DNA of 62,882 nt, taken from contig JBDGPU010000054.1 of assembly GCA_042219525.1 (NCBI GenBank), positions 1 through 62,882 of the forward strand, in the 5' to 3' direction. Every line of letters begins with the position of its first letter. Position 1 is the first letter of the stretch. Origin of the DNA: JBDGPU01 sp042219525. GTDB lineage: Archaea; Halobacteriota; Halobacteria; Halobacteriales; Haloferacaceae. Below, piece by piece: positions 58,711 through 62,882 of the stretch. The notes beneath the pieces were generated by a model. That model made no database searches and was not told the origin of the DNA. It saw only the letters and a program-made list of their open reading frames with translations. Both the position numbers and the translations under genes were made by a program.

Positions 58711-59145
58711 ACGTCAACATTTGTATCGGGGCGGTTATATTTGCTGGGGGCGAGTCGGCAGCATTCAGAGAGGCAATACCGGGCGGAGGTGAACGCCTGC
58801 TACCATTCTTTGCCTGGTATTGCTATAGCGGGGCTGGAATAGTCTGCGCAGTGGTTCCCCTTTGATTCTCTGCCATACGTTCGCGGCTATTTTCTCCAAA
58901 ACAATATTCTCCGTACTGTGTCATATTAACCGCAATCTGTGAACAAAACAGTCGAAGAAACCACCCGCAGATCTATTCTCATCTTCCTGGCGGCTACACC
59001 GACTCTTCCTTTGAGGAGTTGAGTCGCTCCCCAACGGATTCAGTATTCAGGTGGTGTCGTGACCCGCACCCTTCTGTGCTGGCCGGAGAGATTGTGGTAA
59101 CCCCACACTTTTACTCACACCGCTATCTACACTAACCCGATTGTT
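58711..59145. other. 435-bp intergenic region without a gene
   Basis: The left 50 bp belong to the usp promoter and the right end to the malate synthase promoter. The centre (58880-58960) is AT-rich. I see no gene, tRNA or clear hairpin. Confidence 0.5.
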
Positions 59146-60453
59146 ATGACTGTAACGAAGCAGCACGATCGTGAGTTCGTTCGGACGTTCTTCACGTCGC
59201 CGGCGGCCGTCGATGGCGAGGACACGGCCGAGATGGCCAGGAAGGCGTCGCAGCTCCGGGGGATGCAGGCTCCGGACGTGTGGGTGCCGGACAACGAGGA
59301 CGCCACCGCCCCGAACATGCGGGACGAGGGGGCCGAAAACATCGTCGAGGTCGTCTCCGAAAACGGGGCGGAGTTCCCCGGCGAGATTCACCCCCGTATC
59401 GTCTGGCACCGTAACGACCCGGAGACCCGATACCGAGGGCTCCAGCACATGCTCACCATCGCCGACCCCGATGCCGGCGCCATCGACCACATCGACGGCT
59501 TCGTCGTCCCCGAAGTCGGCGACATCGACGACTGGAAGAAGGCCGACGAGTTCATCACCATCGTCGAGAACGAGTACGGGCTCGAAGAGGGCAGCATCGC
59601 GATGTCCGTGATCGTCGAGAGCGGCGAGTCGGAAATCGCCACTACGCGCCTCCGCGAGGAGGTCGGCAAGCCTTCCAACAACCTCGACCAGCGCCTGTTC
59701 ATGCTGGTCGACGGCGAGGTCGACTACACGAAGGCCATGCGCGGGATGACGCCGACCGGCGAACTCCCACCGTGGCCGGAGCTCCGGCACAACACCTCCC
59801 GCGGCGCCGGCGCCGCCGACCTCATTGCGGTCGACGGCCCCTACGACGACATCCGCGACGTCGAGGGCTACAAGAACCGAATGGTCGCGAACCGCGCGAA
59901 GGGGCAGATCGGCATCTGGGCGCTCACGCCCGGCCAGGTCGAGGTTGCCAACACGAACCCGCTCCCGCCCAAGGAAGGTAGCTGGTTCTTCGAGGTCGAC
60001 GACCGCGAGCTCGACCTGACGGACGACGACGGCGTTCAGGTGTACGAGGGCGACCGCGTCTCGCTCGAGGAGACCGGCGACGGCTACCGCTTGACGGTTG
60101 GCACCGACACCCACGAGCTCGCCGACGAGGACGAGCTCAAGGAGGCGCTCGTCGACATCGCGTCGTACGTCCCGAGCCTCGGCGACATCGTCGACTCCAT
60201 GGAGGAGTTCGAGGCCGCGAAGGAGGCCGGCAAGGGCGCCATCGCGATGACCCAGGCCACCACCCTCCGCATCGACGGCGTCGAGGTCGACATCGCCCGC
60301 GACCGCATGTGGGACGAGGCGACCTACCAGGCCGCCCAGACGCCGATCAACCTCTTCCAGGACGTCCACGAGAACCGACCGGACCAGCACGAGGAGCTCG
60401 AGGAGCTCTACGGCGCGGACCTCGTCGAGCGCGCGACGCAGGTCGGCCAGTAG
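59146..60453 (+). CDS. aceB: Malate synthase (haloarchaeal type)
   Basis: The 435-residue enzyme condenses glyoxylate and acetyl-CoA to malate. It begins MTVTKQHDREFVRTFFTSPA. VWVPDNEDATAPNMRDEGAE, EIHPRIVWHRNDPETRYRG and AIAMTQATTLRIDG closely match the short malate synthase of Haloferax volcanii from memory. Isocitrate lyase is not adjacent, unlike the classical glyoxylate operon. The glyoxylate may therefore come from the methylaspartate cycle or from glycolate oxidation. CACTTTTACT lies about 35 bp upstream of the ATG. Confidence 0.92.
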   Translation: MTVTKQHDREFVRTFFTSPAAVDGEDTAEMARKASQLRGMQAPDVWVPDNEDATAPNMRDEGAENIVEVVSENGAEFPGEIHPRIVWHRNDPETRYRGLQHMLTIADPDAGAIDHIDGFVVPEVGDIDDWKKADEFITIVENEYGLEEGSIAMSVIVESGESEIATTRLREEVGKPSNNLDQRLFMLVDGEVDYTKAMRGMTPTGELPPWPELRHNTSRGAGAADLIAVDGPYDDIRDVEGYKNRMVANRAKGQIGIWALTPGQVEVANTNPLPPKEGSWFFEVDDRELDLTDDDGVQVYEGDRVSLEETGDGYRLTVGTDTHELADEDELKEALVDIASYVPSLGDIVDSMEEFEAAKEAGKGAIAMTQATTLRIDGVEVDIARDRMWDEATYQAAQTPINLFQDVHENRPDQHEELEELYGADLVERATQVGQ

Positions 60454-60531
60454 GCCCTCGAATTCCCGGCAGTCCCGCGTTTTTCGACGACATCGGTAGC
60501 TCTTTCAGCCGCCGCGCCGCGAGGGTGGCGT

Positions 60532-61257
60532 ATGAGACGCGCACGCTTGCTCACCCCCGAGGGCCCCGTCGAGGGCGAGTACGACGACGGTACCATCTAC
60601 GCCGACGACGGCGTCTACGAGGTCGGAACGGACGGCCGACTCCTCCCGCCGTGTGACCCGTCCGCGCTGTACTGTGTCGGCCGCAACTACGCCGCGACGC
60701 TCGACCAGATGGAGTACGAACGCCCCGAGGAACCTGACTTCTTCATCAAGCCCCAGACGAGCCTCGTCGCGGACGGCCAACCGATCCCGTACCCCGACTG
60801 GACCGACGAACTGACTTACGCGGGCGAGCTCGTCGCCGTCATCGACGAGCGGTGCCGCGACCTCGACCCCGACGACGTCTCGGACGTCGTGCGCGGCTAC
60901 ACGATCCTCAACGACGTGGACGCGCTGGACCAGGTCGGCCGGACCGCGCGGAAGGCGTTCGACGGCTCCGCGCCGCTCGGCCCGTGGATCGAGACGGACG
61001 TCGACCCGACCGACATGGATATGGAGACCTACGTCGGCGGCGAGCAGCGACAGGAGGCCAACACCGAGCTGATGCTGTTCGGCCCGGACGAACTGGTCGC
61101 GCACATCTCCGAGCGGTTCACGCTCCGCCCCGGCGACTGTATCGCCTTCGGCAGTCCAGCGAACCCAGGACTCGTGGAACCGGGCGAGGAAGTCGAGATC
61201 ACGTACGAGGGCGTCGGCACGCTGACCAACGAGGTCGTCGAGGCCGACTTCCCGTAA
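60532..61257 (+). CDS. Fumarylacetoacetate hydrolase family protein
   Basis: The 241-residue protein contains ALYCVGRNYAATLDQM near residue 44 and FFIKPQTSLVADGQPIPYPD near 70. YAGELVAVIDERCRDL near 96 and IETDVDPTDMDMETYVGG near 157 follow, a Mg-binding FAH arrangement. Relatives hydrolyse or decarboxylate 2-oxoacids or acylpyruvates. It follows malate synthase by 78 bp in the same direction. Confidence 0.86.
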   Translation: MRRARLLTPEGPVEGEYDDGTIYADDGVYEVGTDGRLLPPCDPSALYCVGRNYAATLDQMEYERPEEPDFFIKPQTSLVADGQPIPYPDWTDELTYAGELVAVIDERCRDLDPDDVSDVVRGYTILNDVDALDQVGRTARKAFDGSAPLGPWIETDVDPTDMDMETYVGGEQRQEANTELMLFGPDELVAHISERFTLRPGDCIAFGSPANPGLVEPGEEVEITYEGVGTLTNEVVEADFP

Positions 61258-61282
61258 GCGAAGTCGCCTCGCTCCTTTTCGC

Positions 61283-62236
61283 TTAGAAGGCTTCGTTGAC
61301 CAGCTCGCTCTGAGGGCTCGTCTCCAGCCGTTCGAGGTTGTCGGCCAGGATGTCGGCACAGCGGTCGAAGTACTTCGGCGTGTGCCCGGAGTTGTGCGGC
61401 GTGATCCGAACGTTGCTCATCCCCCACAGGGGGTGGTCCTCCGGAAGCGGTTCCGGATCGGTGACGTCGATGGCGGCGCCCCGGATGGCGTTCGACCGGA
61501 GCGCCGACAGCAGCGCGTCGGTCTCGACGACCGGGCCGCGCGCGACGTTGACGAGCACGGCGTCGGCCGGCATGGTCCGGAAGAGGTCGTCGTCGACCAG
61601 CCCCCGCGTCGCGTCCGAGAGCGGGCAGGCGAGGACGACGTATTCGGCGTCCGTCACCGCCTCGTGGATCTCGTCGAAGCCGTACACCTCCTCTGTCGGT
61701 CCGCCCTTCTCCGGCGTGTAGCGGACGCCGACCGTGTCCATTCCGAACGCGTCCAGCCGGTCGACGACCGCGGTCCCGATGGCACCAAGGCCGACGACGG
61801 CCGCGGTCGACCCGTGGAGCTCCCGCGTCGGATATGCGCGCCACTCGCGCTCGCGCTGCTGCGCCTGTGCCAGGGAAAACTGGCGCGCGAAGGCGATCAT
61901 CGAGCCGACGACGTATTCCGAGATATTCGTCGCGTGGACGCCCGAGGCGTTCGTGACGGTAACGCCATGTTCCTCGAACGCCTCGCGGTCGAGGTGGCCA
62001 GTCCCGGCGTAGACGCCGGCGAACAGCTCCAGGTTCTCGGCGAGTTCGAGCTGGTCTTCAGAGAGGGAGAACCCGGTCGCGACGCGCGCATCGCGGAGAT
62101 ACTCCCGCTCCTCCGCCGGTGTCGTCGCCAGCTCGATGTCGTAATCGGGCAGGCGGTCTCGAAGGATGTCCGCGTAGTCGGATGCGTCCATGCCGTGGAT
62201 CTTCTGCCGCAAGACGACGACGTCGGGGTCGGTCAT
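61283..62236 (-). CDS. ddh: D-2-hydroxyacid dehydrogenase (NAD(P)-dependent)
   Basis: The 317-residue enzyme has AAVVGLGAIGTAVVDRLDAF, the cofactor loop, near residue 145. VLVNVARGPVVETDALL supplies the catalytic Arg near 230, DPEPLPEDHPLWGM the Glu near 260 and ITPHNSGHTPKYF the His near 280. It interconverts 2-oxoacids and D-2-hydroxyacids, possibly glyoxylate and glycolate here. The start at 62236 is chosen by homology. It is convergent with the FAH gene. Confidence 0.9.
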   Translation of the reverse strand: MTDPDVVVLRQKIHGMDASDYADILRDRLPDYDIELATTPAEEREYLRDARVATGFSLSEDQLELAENLELFAGVYAGTGHLDREAFEEHGVTVTNASGVHATNISEYVVGSMIAFARQFSLAQAQQREREWRAYPTRELHGSTAAVVGLGAIGTAVVDRLDAFGMDTVGVRYTPEKGGPTEEVYGFDEIHEAVTDAEYVVLACPLSDATRGLVDDDLFRTMPADAVLVNVARGPVVETDALLSALRSNAIRGAAIDVTDPEPLPEDHPLWGMSNVRITPHNSGHTPKYFDRCADILADNLERLETSPQSELVNEAF

Positions 62237-62380
62237 ACAGGTTGTTCGACGACCGGCCTGAAAAGATTCCTTACAAAGGCGAACTCTACCCCGGCGATCG
62301 ATCGTGAACTGAAGAACTCGTAGTCGAAGACGTCCTAACTGGACAGACTGCGCCGTCCTTGGATACTGGGTGTGCGCTCT

Positions 62381-62602
62381 TATAAACAAACCCGGCTATC
62401 GTCGACTGCAACACCACTCCGCATGCCCAGAAAGCCCCAGCCGCTGAGCGGTCGCTTTCTGCGTGGTTTGTTTAGTTGTCGTTGCCAGTAACACCACTCA
62501 GCATGCCTTGAAAGCCCCAGCCGCTGACCGGTCACCCTTATAAACAAATTCGGCTGTCGTCGCGGACGACACCACTCAGCATGCCTTGAAAGCCCCAGCC
62601 GC
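62381..62602. repeat. Inverted copies of the 81-bp unit with TATA-like boxes
   Basis: The core in complement (CCCCAGCCGC) lies at 62435, 62515 and 62593, spaced 80 and 78 bp. CTTATAAACAAA occurs before the first and third units (62379 and 62537), and GGTTTGTTTAG replaces it in the middle unit. The region from 62237 to 62380 shows no gene beyond the upstream of the dehydrogenase. Confidence 0.8.
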
Positions 62603-62882
62603 TGAGCGCTCGCGCTGCTCGCTGCGCTCCTCACCCGGCTCGCTCACTGCGTTCGCTCGCCGGGTTCCGGTGCTAGCTTCGCAGGGCGTCCCGCTCAGCG
62701 GCTGCCCCTTTCAGTCCCACCCCGGAGTGGTGGCCGGGCGTCGCTCGCAGCGGCCACCGGGCCAACGTCGTCCGCCGGGGAGCCGGCGCGCGCTGCGTTG
62801 CGGTGCTGTCGCTGTCGCGGTCCTGGTGGACTGAAAGGGCGACGGCCGGTCGCGGTGTAACGGAGTCGCTCTCCTCAAAAAT
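62603..62882. repeat. Inverted mosaic repeat block at the window end
   Basis: Bases to about 62745 are the reverse complement of the block at 37570-37712, including CCCTTTCAGTCCCACC. From about 62817 the complement matches the 3' part of the hairpin module (GACTGAAAGGGCGACGGCCG). The window ends inside this copy. Confidence 0.75.

Overview
The window is a stretch of chromosome from a haloarchaeon (class Halobacteria). GC content is high, the proteins are strongly acidic, and many starts look leaderless, with an AT-rich TATA-like box about 25-30 bp upstream of ATG. The gene content is also typical: SAMP1, Rpo3/Rpo6/Rpo10 with archaeal ribosomal proteins, mevalonate kinase with isopentenyl phosphate kinase, the haloarchaeal type of malate synthase, and Tat lipoproteins. 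I cannot fix the genus. The assembly is a draft: there is a 100-N gap, and at least two genes are broken by a single base, so some lesions may be sequencing errors.

Layout. 1-330: tandem 81-bp repeats. 378-8471: DUF63 protein, uridine phosphorylase, HPP-USP protein, an RCK potassium-channel-like protein and a pair of TrkA-C-like membrane proteins, the second frameshifted. 8562-16538: SAMP1, deoxyhypusine synthase, small kinases and zinc microproteins, a PIN-domain toxin-antitoxin pair, malate:quinone oxidoreductase and a CNNM/CBS protein. 16591-17960: a tnpB-only IS605-family element. 17985-25591: kinases, a very long coiled-coil protein containing the assembly gap, Mrp and isopentenyl phosphate kinase. 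25591-36846: the conserved cluster rps13-rps4-rps11-rpoD-tRNALeu-rpl18e-rpl13-rps9-rpoN-rpoK-eno-rps2-(accessory insert)-mvk-ipk, read right to left. The accessory insert (26608-30618) holds repeats, two lipoprotein genes and a second tnpB element that interrupts one of them. 36847-37930: more repeats. 37932-54333: MoaA, a secreted pentapeptide-repeat protein saturated with N-glycosylation sequons, an RNase Z-like hydrolase, an amber-interrupted histidine kinase, NhaC, Asd and an Nramp-like transporter. 54624-62236: an FAD/Fe-S 2-hydroxyacid oxidase, VOC, UspA, malate synthase, an FAH-family hydrolase and a D-2-hydroxyacid dehydrogenase. 62381-62882: repeats again, inverted.

How the genes may work together. 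The ribosome/RNA polymerase cluster is ordinary housekeeping. The right end could form a small glyoxylate/2-hydroxyacid module: the FAD/Fe-S oxidase could make glyoxylate from glycolate, malate synthase would condense it with acetyl-CoA, and Mqo elsewhere in the window oxidises malate into the quinone pool. The substrate of the oxidase is not determined by the sequence.

Most interesting observations. (1) The protein at 39421-41658 has about 370 residues of pentapeptide repeats in which nearly every unit is an N-x-S/T sequon. (2) The two tnpB elements have matching hairpin ends whose putative guide bases co-vary with their cleavage pentamers in all four cases, and removing the second element restores a lipoprotein gene exactly in frame. 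(3) A family of mosaic repeats recurs at four places; one module carries a 10-bp hairpin with a compensatory base-pair change between two copies.
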